Source: Calditrichota bacterium
GTDB lineage: Bacteria; Calditrichota; Calditrichia; RBG-13-44-9
Direction: 5' to 3'
Assembly (NCBI GenBank): GCA_016934605.1
Contig: JAFGSO010000350.1
Span: 1 to 11,598 of the forward strand
DNA: 11,598 nucleotides
Shown here: positions 1 through 6,924 of the stretch, one piece after another
How positions within the stretch are numbered: position 1 is the first letter of the stretch
Layout of the letters: the number at the start of each line of letters is the position of its first letter
Position numbers and translations under genes: made by a program
The notes under the pieces: model-generated
Databases searched by the model: none
Told to the model about the DNA's origin: nothing
The model's input: only the letters and a program-made list of their open reading frames with translations

Positions 1-671
1 TGACCGTTCCTGTTAATAACCAGATTTTTATAATAATCATCGTCCTCCAGCAGTTTTACCGCCAGGAAGCGCGAGGGGTAGTTTAACGAGTGAAGCAGAT
101 TGCGCTCTATTGCTTCCTTTAATTCTGCGATTACCTCTTCAACATCTCTCTGACAGTTTACTTTTATGGGTTGATAGGTATGTTGCCCCTGAATAATACT
201 TTTGGCCAGAACAAAAAGATCGCGAACACCAAGGTTCTTGCTGGCGACGGTGGTCTGAACCGGGATCCCCAGGATTTCTTCCAGTTTAGAATGGTCAATT
301 TCAATTCCTTTCCTGCTGGCTTCATCCATCATATTCAGGCCAATGACTATGGGAATGCCCAGTTCCATCAATTCCAGGGTCAGGGGCAAACTTCGTCCGA
401 GCTGGGAAGCATCGATAACATTGATAATCAGATCGAAATTTCCATCCAGAAGATATTTTGAGACTTCAGATTCTGCTTCATTAGTGGAAGAGAGTGAATA
501 GGTTCCCGGGAAATCTACGAGATGGGCGACAGTTCCGTTCATTCTCACCCGGCTCTGGGTATATTTTACGGTCGTCCCCGGAAGATTTGAGGTAGCGGAT
601 TTATAACCTGCCACAGAATTATAGATTGTGCTCTTTCCCGAATTAGGCTGTCCCACCAGAGCAATTTTCAT
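1..671 (-). CDS. feoB: Ferrous iron transporter FeoB, N-terminal G-domain part (truncated by window edge)
   Basis: FeoB is an inner-membrane Fe(II) permease with a cytosolic N-terminal GTPase domain. The visible 223 residues cover the G domain and part of the helical guanine-dissociation-inhibitor segment; the membrane core lies outside the window. Seen motifs: G1 GQPNSGKST (residues 7-15; most FeoBs have Asn rather than Gln at residue 8), G2 NLPGTT (29-34), G3 DFPG (53-56), G4 NMMD (113-116) and a G5-like ASK (143-145). The frame is open to the window edge, so nothing suggests a broken gene. The ATG (669-671) sits inside an ATGA overlap with the feoA stop, so the two are translationally coupled. 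Other small GTPases are unlikely because of the FeoB-style G2/G3 spacing and the feoA partner. Confidence 0.96.
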   Translation of the reverse strand, partial: MKIALVGQPNSGKSTIYNSVAGYKSATSNLPGTTVKYTQSRVRMNGTVAHLVDFPGTYSLSSTNEAESEVSKYLLDGNFDLIINVIDASQLGRSLPLTLELMELGIPIVIGLNMMDEASRKGIEIDHSKLEEILGIPVQTTVASKNLGVRDLFVLAKSIIQGQHTYQPIKVNCQRDVEEVIAELKEAIERNLLHSLNYPSRFLAVKLLEDDDYYKNLVINRNG

Positions 672-895
672 AATTCTTCTACCAGTATTCTTGAAGCAAT
701 GCCCCGCCCGATTGCTACCGAAGTTCCATGATTTTCAACCAGCAGTGGTCCGGCGAACGGTGCATTTCTTTTTACTTTAACTATACTTCCGATCCCGATT
801 CCCAGTTGTCCCAGATTTCGGCGCGCATTTTTACCACCAGCAATACTGATAATTTTCACAAGTTTATGTGAGGGTATTTCCAAAAGTGACTTCAT
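668..895 (-). CDS. feoA: Ferrous iron transport accessory protein FeoA
   Basis: FeoA is a small cytosolic SH3-like protein needed for FeoB-dependent Fe(II) uptake, probably by contacting FeoB. The 75-residue product shows the family pattern: an opening LxxxPSHKLVKI strand, a turn rich in Gly/Lys/Arg (AGGKNARRNL), the LGIGIGSIVKV core, the NAPFAGPLLVE loop, and a closing ASRILVE strand. The frame continues three codons upstream to a TTG at 902-904. I prefer the ATG at 893-895 because it gives the usual length and the TTG lacks a properly spaced ribosome-binding site; the ATG's own site is also weak (AAGAAA about 13 bases upstream). The stop TGA overlaps the feoB ATG. No feoC-like gene is visible. 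Confidence 0.93.
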   Translation of the reverse strand: MKSLLEIPSHKLVKIISIAGGKNARRNLGQLGIGIGSIVKVKRNAPFAGPLLVENHGTSVAIGRGIASRILVEEL

Positions 896-1003
896 AGGTT
901 CCAAATTTCTTAAAAATGAGCATTCGGTCCGGAACTTTCTTCTGTTATCTGTTCTCTACCGCATATACCAGATATTCGACAATCGGTTCCAGTAAATTAA
1001 TAT

Positions 1004-1018
1004 TAAGATTTATTATCA
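1004..1018 (-). promoter_or_regulatory. Possible Fur-like operator upstream of feoAB
   Basis: The plus-strand sequence TAAGATT-T-ATTATCA matches the 7-1-7 Fur model TGATAAT-N-ATTATCA at all 7 positions of one half and 4 of 7 of the other. It lies just downstream of the predicted feo transcription start, where a repressor would block transcription. Feo operons are commonly iron-repressed by Fur or DtxR-type regulators. The AT-rich background makes this a weak call. Confidence 0.28.
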
Positions 1019-1028
1019 ACAAGGTCAT

Positions 1029-1057
1029 ATTTTATTTTATTATTATTGAATGATCAA
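1029..1057 (-). promoter_or_regulatory. Candidate sigma70-type promoter for feoAB
   Basis: Read on the minus strand, TTGATC (1057-1052) is followed after exactly 17 bases by TAAAAT (1034-1029). This matches the -35 consensus at 4 of 6 and the -10 at 5 of 6. The predicted start near 1022 would give an untranslated leader of about 125 bases before feoA. The surrounding DNA is very AT-rich, so chance matches are easy; support is spacing and position only. Confidence 0.4.
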
Positions 1058-1336
1058 ATCTTTTCTTCCACCTGCCACTCTTACTGGTGGAGCTGTATCA
1101 AAAGTAATGTGTTCTGAAAATAAAGACGTTTTTACAAACATTCAGGATTTATGGAGACTCTCCTCTTATGCTCCCTCACATCGAAAGAGATGAGACTATG
1201 GAATCAGTTGATAGGTTTATTTATCCTGAATAATTCATGAATTCCATGACATCAGAACATCAGGTCGCTTCTTATCAGTAAAATTCACGCATTTTTATAA
1301 CTACTTCAGTTTTTTTTCTTTATTCCCGTCCTTTTG

Positions 1337-1406
1337 GCCGGACCAGTCCGGCAAAGCCGTCCTCACGGGCCTGTCAGGCTGCCAGACTGGCAGGCTTTTT
1401 TCTTTT
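1337..1406 (+). terminator. GC-rich hairpin cluster ending in a plus-strand intrinsic terminator
   Basis: Three hairpins lie side by side: GCCGGAC-CA-GTCCGGC (1337-1352), CCGT-CCTC-ACGG (about 1357-1368) and CTGCCAG-A-CTGGCAG (1379-1393). The last is followed at once by GC and then TTTTTTCTTTT (1396-1406), the layout of a Rho-independent terminator read on the plus strand. No T-run of this kind follows the hairpins on the minus strand. No recognised plus-strand gene lies upstream, so either it ends an unrecognised small transcript or it is part of an intergenic repeat. Confidence 0.5.
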
Positions 1407-1432
1407 GTATTTAGAATGAGTCTTTCTCTTTG

Positions 1433-1488
1433 TTCTCTGTAAGCTCAGTGGCACATGAAATAGCCACAGAGGACTCGGCCACAGAGAA
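1433..1488. repeat. CCACAGAG-type intergenic repeat with nested inverted repeats
   Basis: GCCACAGAG occurs twice in direct orientation (1463-1471 and 1479-1487). The first copy also pairs with CTCAGTGGC (1445-1453) with one mismatch, and the outer TTCTCTGT (1433-1440) pairs perfectly with ACAGAGAA (1481-1488). The element is thus both a direct and an inverted repeat. From memory, similar CACAGAG-rich intergenic stretches occur in many environmental bacterial genomes; I cannot verify copy number from this window. Confidence 0.45.
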
Positions 1489-1538
1489 AAAGAACAGAAC
1501 ATTGACTATTTATGGTAAAGTTTGTGAATTAACGGGGT

Positions 1539-1662
1539 TATAAAAGATATTTTTATACTTACACGCAAATTTTGGTTTTTGATACGAAGCCAAAACTCCT
1601 TTCACAAGGACAAACAACCAACTTCCCCGGTAACAATAATTTAAAGGGCTTGGAGCAAGTCC
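1539..1662. repeat. Series of four small inverted repeats upstream of uvrA
   Basis: Seen in order: TATAAAA-GATAT-TTTTATA (1539-1557), TTTTGG with a 14-base loop to CCAAAA (1570-1595), TCCTT-TCAC-AAGGA (1597-1610) and GGGCTTG-GAG-CAAGTCC (1646-1662, one G:T pair). Such density is more than I would expect by eye in 125 bases, but each alone is modest and AT-rich. They could be a structured leader, a small RNA, or chance. Confidence 0.35.
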
Positions 1663-1705
1663 GGACGATAATATACTTTAACTTTTTAAGACTCTTTTAA
1701 CCAAT

Positions 1706-1734
1706 TTGTATCTTCAGCGAACAGATACTAAATT
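1706..1734 (+). promoter_or_regulatory. Weak candidate uvrA promoter overlapped by an interrupted palindrome
   Basis: TTGTAT (1706-1711) and TAAATT (1729-1734) are separated by exactly 17 bases and match the -35 and -10 consensus at 3 and 4 of 6 positions. The spacer contains the perfect inverted repeat GTATCT-N9-AGATAC (1708-1728), extendable to TTTGTATCT/AGATAC(T)AAA with a one-base bulge. Its position would suit a repressor or damage-response operator for uvrA, but it does not match a LexA box I know. Confidence 0.28.
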
Positions 1735-1757
1735 CTGGAGTTTAGACTGTTGAGACT

Positions 1758-4526
1758 ATGCAGGATTATATTGAAATTCGGGGAGCTAAGCTCCATAATC
1801 TGAAAAATATCGACATCCGTATCCCGCATCGAAATCTGGTTGTCATTACCGGTCCGAGCGGTTCGGGGAAGTCCAGTCTGGCATTCGATACCCTCTACGC
1901 TGAGGGACAGAGGCGATATGTAGAGTCACTTTCAGCGTATGCACGGCAATTTCTGGAAAAGATGCCCAAACCGGATGTGGAGTCAATTACCGGGATACCT
2001 CCGGCAATTGCCATTCAGCAAAAAGCTCCCTCAGGAAATCCCAGATCCACAGTGGGGACAGTTACAGAAATCTATGATTATCTCCGTCTGCTCTATGCCC
2101 GGATCGGAGATACCCATTGTCCCAACTGCTCAGCAGCGGTAAAAAAAGATCAACCCGAAGATGTACTGAATTCCATTAAATCACTTCCGGAAAATACCAG
2201 ATTTTATATCGCTTTTCCCTTTGTCCCTCCACCATCCACGACAGCGGAACAGCTGCACCAGATGGTGACCGCCCGCGGATTTATCCGCATCTGGCAGCAT
2301 GACCGGGTGGTTGATCTGCGGGAGAAAAATGCCGGATCGGCTGTAGAGGATACAGCTGTGATTGTGGATCGCCGGATTAAAACCGGTGAAATAGACCGAT
2401 CCCGGCTGGTCGATTCCATTGAAACAGCTTTTACGGAAGGCGAGGATACACTTTTTATAATACAAGCAGACGGAGCCAGGGAAACCTTTTCCCGGAATCT
2501 GGTCTGCCGTAAATGTGGTACCAGATTATTAGAACCGCAACCCCGTCTCTTCTCCTTCAATAATCCCTTCGGGGCCTGCCCCGGTTGCCAGGGATTCGGT
2601 GACATGATGGACCTGGACATTCATAAAATAATACCTGATCCCACAAAGAGCCTGAGAAACGGAGCGATAGCTCCCTGGACAGGTCCCTCTTACCGTCATC
2701 TGAATACCCGACTGTCGAACATTGCATCAAAATATGGTTTCTCGATGGAGCAGAGTTTTGAAGAACTCACGGAAGAACAAAAAAATGTTATTATAAACGG
2801 TAACAGAGACTTCATTGGAATAAGGGGATTTTTTAAAAAACTGGAGCGTAAGAAATACAAAGTCCATGTCCGTGTTTTCATGAGCCGCTACCGCAGTTAT
2901 TTTACCTGTACACTTTGTCACGGAAAAAGACTTCGCCCTGAAGCTCTGGCAATTACACTGAATGGCAAAAATATTTCAGACCTGGTGTTATTAAGTATAC
3001 AGTCCCTGAAACAGTTTTTCGACAAATTATCTCTCCCCCGCTATAAGCAGGAAATTGCCGGTCAGCTGTTGAAGGAAATCAAGAGTCGACTGCAGTATCT
3101 CATCGACGTGGGTCTGGATTATCTCCATCTGGATCGCAGAGCCAATACCCTGAGCGGGGGAGAATTCCAGCGTATCAATTTGGCCACTGCGCTCGGGACC
3201 TCACTGACAGGTACTCTTTACATTCTTGATGAACCCACCATCGGCCTCCATCCCAGAGATACAAATCGTCTGATTGAAATTCTTAAATCGCTTGTAAAAA
3301 TAGGTAATACCGCTGTGGTTGTTGAACATGAGCGGGCAGTAATCCGAAATGCAGATTATCTGATAGACCTGGGACCTGCAGCAGGAAAATCCGGCGGTGA
3401 GGTAATTTATCAGGGAAATCTACACGATTTTTCCCGTAACGGGACCAGCCTCACTGCGCAGTATTTATCAGGAGATAAAACAATTCCCCGTAAGAACGAA
3501 TACCGGCAAGGGAAAAATCTTGCCATAACGTTGGTTGGGGCCCGGGAACATAATCTGAAAAATATTACAGTCCGTTTTCCTCTGGGCAAAATAACTGCGG
3601 TTACCGGCGTATCAGGGTCGGGAAAAAGTACCCTGATTCAGGATGTTTTATATAATGGTTATATGAAGAATCGCGGAGACCTCCGGGTTCATGCCGGGGA
3701 ACATGACGAAATCAGAGGCCTGAGGAATATATATCGCATGGAGATGGTGGATCAGTCTCCGATCGGACGAACTCCCCGAAGTAATCCGGTGACTTATATC
3801 AAGGGATTCGATGAAATCAGACAACTTTATGCAGATCTCTCGAGATCAAAACTTCATGGATTTAAACCCGGTCATTTTTCATTTAATGTGCCCGGTGGGC
3901 GCTGTGAAAACTGTCAGGGAGATGGTCAGTTAAAAATTGAAATGCAATTTCTGGCAGATATCTACATCGAATGTGATATCTGCAAAGGTAAAAGGTATAA
4001 GCAGGAAATCCTTGATATTTATTATAAGGGGAAAAATATTAACGATGTGCTGGAAATGAGCGTTACCGAGGCACTCAGCTTTTTTTCAGATTTACCCGGA
4101 ATTGCCCGTAAAATTCAGGTTCTTGATGATGTGGGCCTCGGTTACCTCAAACTGGGACAACCGGCAACCACCCTGTCCGGCGGAGAGGCACAACGAATTA
4201 AGCTGGCCGCTCACCTGAACAAAAAGACACATCGTGATACACTCTTTATTTTTGATGAACCAACTACCGGACTCCATTTCGATGATATAGCCAGGTTGCT
4301 GGTTGCTTTCGATGCCCTGTTAGATAGAGGTGCGTCCGTCCTGATTATTGAACACAATCTTGACGTTATACAGTATGCTGACTGGATTATCGATCTTGGA
4401 CCCGAGGGTGGAAAAGATGGCGGGTACATTATCGCAGAGGGTACACCGGCAGAAATCATGAAGACGAAAAACTCGTACACCGGACATTATCTGCAGGAGC
4501 TGATACATCCGGATTCATCTGTTTAA
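1758..4526 (+). CDS. uvrA: UvrABC system protein A (excinuclease ABC subunit A)
   Basis: UvrA is the cytosolic DNA damage sensor of nucleotide excision repair; a dimer loads UvrB on lesions. The 922 residues (family about 940) contain two ABC ATPase modules: Walker A GPSGSGKSS (32-40) and GVSGSGKST (617-625), signature LSGGE (465-469, 806-810), Walker B ILDEP (489-493) and IFDEP (831-835). Zinc ligands C250/C253/C274/C277 and C716/C719/C739/C742 are intact; C121/C124 and C384/C387 could form a further site. The UvrB-binding region (about 131-250) is present, so this is not the shortened UvrA2 type. The insertion-domain stretch GIRGFFKKLERKKYKVHVRV (354-373) differs from the E. coli form and suggests a distinct UvrA subfamily. 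The ATG has only a weak TTGAGA site close by, with GGAG 17 bases upstream. No uvrB or uvrC is nearby. Confidence 0.97.
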   Translation: MQDYIEIRGAKLHNLKNIDIRIPHRNLVVITGPSGSGKSSLAFDTLYAEGQRRYVESLSAYARQFLEKMPKPDVESITGIPPAIAIQQKAPSGNPRSTVGTVTEIYDYLRLLYARIGDTHCPNCSAAVKKDQPEDVLNSIKSLPENTRFYIAFPFVPPPSTTAEQLHQMVTARGFIRIWQHDRVVDLREKNAGSAVEDTAVIVDRRIKTGEIDRSRLVDSIETAFTEGEDTLFIIQADGARETFSRNLVCRKCGTRLLEPQPRLFSFNNPFGACPGCQGFGDMMDLDIHKIIPDPTKSLRNGAIAPWTGPSYRHLNTRLSNIASKYGFSMEQSFEELTEEQKNVIINGNRDFIGIRGFFKKLERKKYKVHVRVFMSRYRSYFTCTLCHGKRLRPEALAITLNGKNISDLVLLSIQSLKQFFDKLSLPRYKQEIAGQLLKEIKSRLQYLIDVGLDYLHLDRRANTLSGGEFQRINLATALGTSLTGTLYILDEPTIGLHPRDTNRLIEILKSLVKIGNTAVVVEHERAVIRNADYLIDLGPAAGKSGGEVIYQGNLHDFSRNGTSLTAQYLSGDKTIPRKNEYRQGKNLAITLVGAREHNLKNITVRFPLGKITAVTGVSGSGKSTLIQDVLYNGYMKNRGDLRVHAGEHDEIRGLRNIYRMEMVDQSPIGRTPRSNPVTYIKGFDEIRQLYADLSRSKLHGFKPGHFSFNVPGGRCENCQGDGQLKIEMQFLADIYIECDICKGKRYKQEILDIYYKGKNINDVLEMSVTEALSFFSDLPGIARKIQVLDDVGLGYLKLGQPATTLSGGEAQRIKLAAHLNKKTHRDTLFIFDEPTTGLHFDDIARLLVAFDALLDRGASVLIIEHNLDVIQYADWIIDLGPEGGKDGGYIIAEGTPAEIMKTKNSYTGHYLQELIHPDSSV

Positions 4527-5833
4527 TCCTTCTTAAAATTCAATTGAAAAAGAATCCGGTCCACTGTCCTCTGAGTAGCACCAGAGTTTTTTTCAACTAC
4601 ACGGAAGGCCTGCCAGCCTGATTCCTGCCGATGTATTTCATTGATCAGAAATTTACGGACCTGATTTTCAATCTCTACAGAATTGTGAACTTCCCAGCCT
4701 CCCTTGCCGGCTTTCAGCAACTGGGCTTCATGGGAATTCTGATTAACGGGTCCGAAAATTACCGGAATTTTATAAACTGCAGCCTCCAGAACATTATGTA
4801 TATTCTGCCTGAAACTTCCACCCACATAAGCCACCTTCGCAATACTGTAAATGTTTGCCAGCACTCCTATTCTGTCTATAATAACAACCCTTTGATTCCG
4901 GTAGTCGGCCAGTTGAGATAGCAAAATAACCGGTTCCTTTTTGAGATAGCTTTTGAGCTCATAGATATGAGCAGCGGTAGGTTCATGCGGGCAGATAATC
5001 AGGAGCAGATTCTCATAATCCCTCAGGAGTTTCAGAAAGGCAGGCAACAAATGCTGGTGATCTTCAGGCCAGGTACTTCCTGCCACAATTGTCCAGCGGT
5101 TCTTATAAATTCCCGCCGGAATAACCTCCTTTTTTACCGATTCTTCGCGGCGGAAAATGACCTGGTCGTATTTGGTGTCCCCCACCACACTACATTTCTC
5201 AGCACCGATCAGTTGCGAGAAATTGTGTCGATCGGTCTCCGAAACAGTGAGAATATGGGTGAAATATTTGTATACTGACCGGTGAAAAGCTCTGGTCAGG
5301 AGCAATAAGCGGCTGCTCTGTTGATGAAGTGATGCGTTGATCAAAAAAAGCGGCACGGTGAACAGATGGCAGAACCAGATCTGGTTTGGCCAGACATCAT
5401 GCTTGGCCACAATCCATAAAGATGGCTTGACTTTCCGCATGAATCTCCATATAGAAAAAAAGATTTCATGGGGCGAGTAAAGGAAAAGACCCACCTCTTC
5501 GAAAGATTTAACATTTTCAAATCCTGAAGGTGAAAAGAACAGCACAATGATCCTGTATTCCGGTTTTCTTTTTTTAAACTCGACAAGAAACGGTTTGGTG
5601 TGTTCGAATTCCCCCATAGAGGCACAGTGAAGGACAAGAATCGGTTTATCGGCATCTTTGACTTTAAGAAATGGCTTCAGTTTCCGAAAAAGTCCGAATC
5701 TGCCCCAGAATCCTTTGCGGACTTTCTCATTGAAAAGGGACACCAGGAATAGAGCCAGATAAAAGACCGGAATAAATAGAACATTGTACAGAATCGCATA
5801 TATAACCGAACTCAAACTTTCACTCCGTGTCAA
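4523..5833 (-). CDS. waaA: 3-deoxy-D-manno-octulosonic acid (Kdo) transferase
   Basis: WaaA (KdtA, family GT30) moves Kdo from CMP-Kdo onto the lipid A precursor at the cytoplasmic face of the inner membrane. The 436 residues start with a membrane anchor (about 9-33), then HCASMGE (69-75) with Glu75 as the expected catalytic base, DVWPN (146-150), GDTKYD (218-223), AGSTWPED (251-258), CPHEP (281-285), and the donor-site block DRIGVL to HNVLEAA (320-352). The FCB-like AKHDVWPN replaces the enterobacterial ETELWPN. The start is TTG; no in-frame ATG lies between it and the upstream stop at 5876-5878, and GGAAGAAG sits about 9 bases before it. It follows rsgA by 45 bases, so co-transcription is likely. 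Its TAA overlaps the uvrA TAA on the other strand. Confidence 0.95.
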   Translation of the reverse strand: MTRSESLSSVIYAILYNVLFIPVFYLALFLVSLFNEKVRKGFWGRFGLFRKLKPFLKVKDADKPILVLHCASMGEFEHTKPFLVEFKKRKPEYRIIVLFFSPSGFENVKSFEEVGLFLYSPHEIFFSIWRFMRKVKPSLWIVAKHDVWPNQIWFCHLFTVPLFLINASLHQQSSRLLLLTRAFHRSVYKYFTHILTVSETDRHNFSQLIGAEKCSVVGDTKYDQVIFRREESVKKEVIPAGIYKNRWTIVAGSTWPEDHQHLLPAFLKLLRDYENLLLIICPHEPTAAHIYELKSYLKKEPVILLSQLADYRNQRVVIIDRIGVLANIYSIAKVAYVGGSFRQNIHNVLEAAVYKIPVIFGPVNQNSHEAQLLKAGKGGWEVHNSVEIENQVRKFLINEIHRQESGWQAFRVVEKNSGATQRTVDRILFQLNFKKD

Positions 5834-5878
5834 TCGATTTAACTTCTTCCAAAACTGCAGCCCGATGTTGCAGGATTA

Positions 5879-6808
5879 TTACTGTTTTCTGATAAGTTCA
5901 TAGGGTGCCGCACGTAAATCCCTATAGATATTCACATAATTCCTGTATCGTTCCTCAAAGATGAATCCCTGTGAAACAGCCTGTTTTATACCGCAAGCGG
6001 GTTCTTCGATATGATTGCAATCATTGAACTGGCATTGATCCTCAAAATTCCGGAATTCTACAAAATATTTCTTAAGATCTGCCCTGTAGATATCCCACAA
6101 ACCAAGTTCCCGGATCCCGGGAGTATCGATAACATATCCTCCGAAGGATAAAGGGAAAAGCTGAACAAAACTGGTAGTATGTTTTCCCTTGTGTGTTTTG
6201 GCACTGATCTCCACAATTTTTAGATTCAGCGAGGGTTCTATTTCCTGAATAATTGAACTTTTTCCGACTCCTGAATGCCCGACCAGCACAGAAACTGCAT
6301 CTTTTAAAATCATTTTAACGTCATCCAGACCTTCCCCCTGATGAGCCGAAACAAAATAAAAAGGGTAATTCAATTTACGATAGGATGAAGCATACTTCTC
6401 AAATTGCTTTTTCGCTGCCAAATCAATTTTATTGAGACAGATGATACTTCGGAGCATGTTTTTTTCAGCAATCACCAGGTAACGGTCCAGAAGACCTGAT
6501 TTAAAGGCCGGCTTTTTCACCGACATGATAATGACCATCTGGTCAATATTGGTAGCGATGATATGTTCTTTGTATGCCTTCCCCTCCACGGCACGGCTCA
6601 GTTTGGATTTCCTGGGTAATATCTCCCGGATCACCCCTTCGTTCCTGGAAACCGATTCTATCAGCACATTATCTCCTACCCTGACGCTGGTAGTATCATC
6701 TTTCGGGGCACCTACCAGTTTCCCACGGACTGTACAGGTAATGGTGTCCTGGTCTGATCTGACCAGATATTGACTACGAGTCGCTTTAATAACCTTCCCC
6801 GCTAGCAT
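5879..6808 (-). CDS. rsgA: Small ribosomal subunit biogenesis GTPase RsgA
   Basis: RsgA is a circularly permuted GTPase that checks late maturation of the 30S subunit. The 309 residues show an N-terminal OB fold (about 1-65), then the permuted order G4 NKID (126-129), G5 SAH (154-156), G1 GHSGVGKSS (177-185), G2 KGKHTT (207-212) and G3 DTPG (228-231), followed by the zinc knuckle C259-X4-C264-X-H266-X5-C272. All key residues are intact and length is typical. It starts at an ATG with only a weak upstream site (GGGCTGG). It lies 116 bases after the PBP gene and 45 before waaA on the same strand, so it probably shares an envelope operon, perhaps with its own promoter. Confidence 0.97.
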   Translation of the reverse strand: MLAGKVIKATRSQYLVRSDQDTITCTVRGKLVGAPKDDTTSVRVGDNVLIESVSRNEGVIREILPRKSKLSRAVEGKAYKEHIIATNIDQMVIIMSVKKPAFKSGLLDRYLVIAEKNMLRSIICLNKIDLAAKKQFEKYASSYRKLNYPFYFVSAHQGEGLDDVKMILKDAVSVLVGHSGVGKSSIIQEIEPSLNLKIVEISAKTHKGKHTTSFVQLFPLSFGGYVIDTPGIRELGLWDIYRADLKKYFVEFRNFEDQCQFNDCNHIEEPACGIKQAVSQGFIFEERYRNYVNIYRDLRAAPYELIRKQ

Positions 6809-6851
6809 CAGTCCAGCCCGTTCAGATAAGAAAAAAAGCTGTTAATTTGAC

Positions 6852-6880
6852 TATATAGACCCTCATGCTCAGTCTGAGAA
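6852..6880 (-). promoter_or_regulatory. Weak candidate internal promoter for rsgA-waaA
   Basis: On the minus strand TTCTCA (6880-6875) and TATATA (6857-6852) are separated by 17 bases, each matching the sigma70 hexamers at 4 of 6. They lie in the 116-base gap after the PBP gene. A CTCAG-T-CTGAG inverted repeat (6869-6879) overlaps the -35 element. A T-run (TTTTTTTC) lies further on toward rsgA, but I see no strong stem before it that would make a terminator. Confidence 0.25.
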
Positions 6881-6924
6881 TAAACAGATTGCATAACGAT
6901 TTTCCGCGGTGGTCTGTAACTGAA

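Larger units (their letters stand above)
896..1757. other. 862-base gene-poor region between divergent feoA and uvrA
   Basis: No protein gene with a ribosome-binding site or recognisable family is visible here. The region holds the feo promoter area, a 47-codon open frame (1050-1193, plus strand, no Shine-Dalgarno), a GC-rich hairpin cluster ending in an intrinsic terminator (1337-1406), a CCACAGAG repeat element (1433-1488), a run of smaller inverted repeats (1539-1557, 1570-1595, 1597-1610, 1646-1662) and a weak uvrA promoter with an interrupted palindrome. Another hairpin, TCCACC/GGTGGA with a 13-base loop, lies at 1067-1091. The base composition is mosaic, an AT-rich background with a GC-rich island at 1336-1395, unlike the flanking genes. 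Confidence 0.7.

Noticed and set aside
916..1053. 45-codon plus-strand open frame beginning MSIRSGTFF
   Set aside because: Antisense to the feo leader, no Shine-Dalgarno, and the C-terminal half simply reads through AT-rich DNA as Ile/Phe.
1050..1193. 47-codon plus-strand open frame beginning MIKSFLPPATLTGG
   Set aside because: No ribosome-binding site, no family recognised, and its start overlaps the divergent feo promoter; kept only as a possible part of an unknown transcript.
1232..1243. Perfect 12-base palindrome AATTCATGAATT
   Set aside because: AT-rich, isolated and not positioned at a promoter of a recognised gene.
1191..1760. The 10-base word TGAGACTATG at 1191-1200 and again at the uvrA start (1751-1760)
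   Set aside because: Only 10 bases match and the flanks diverge at once; likely coincidence.
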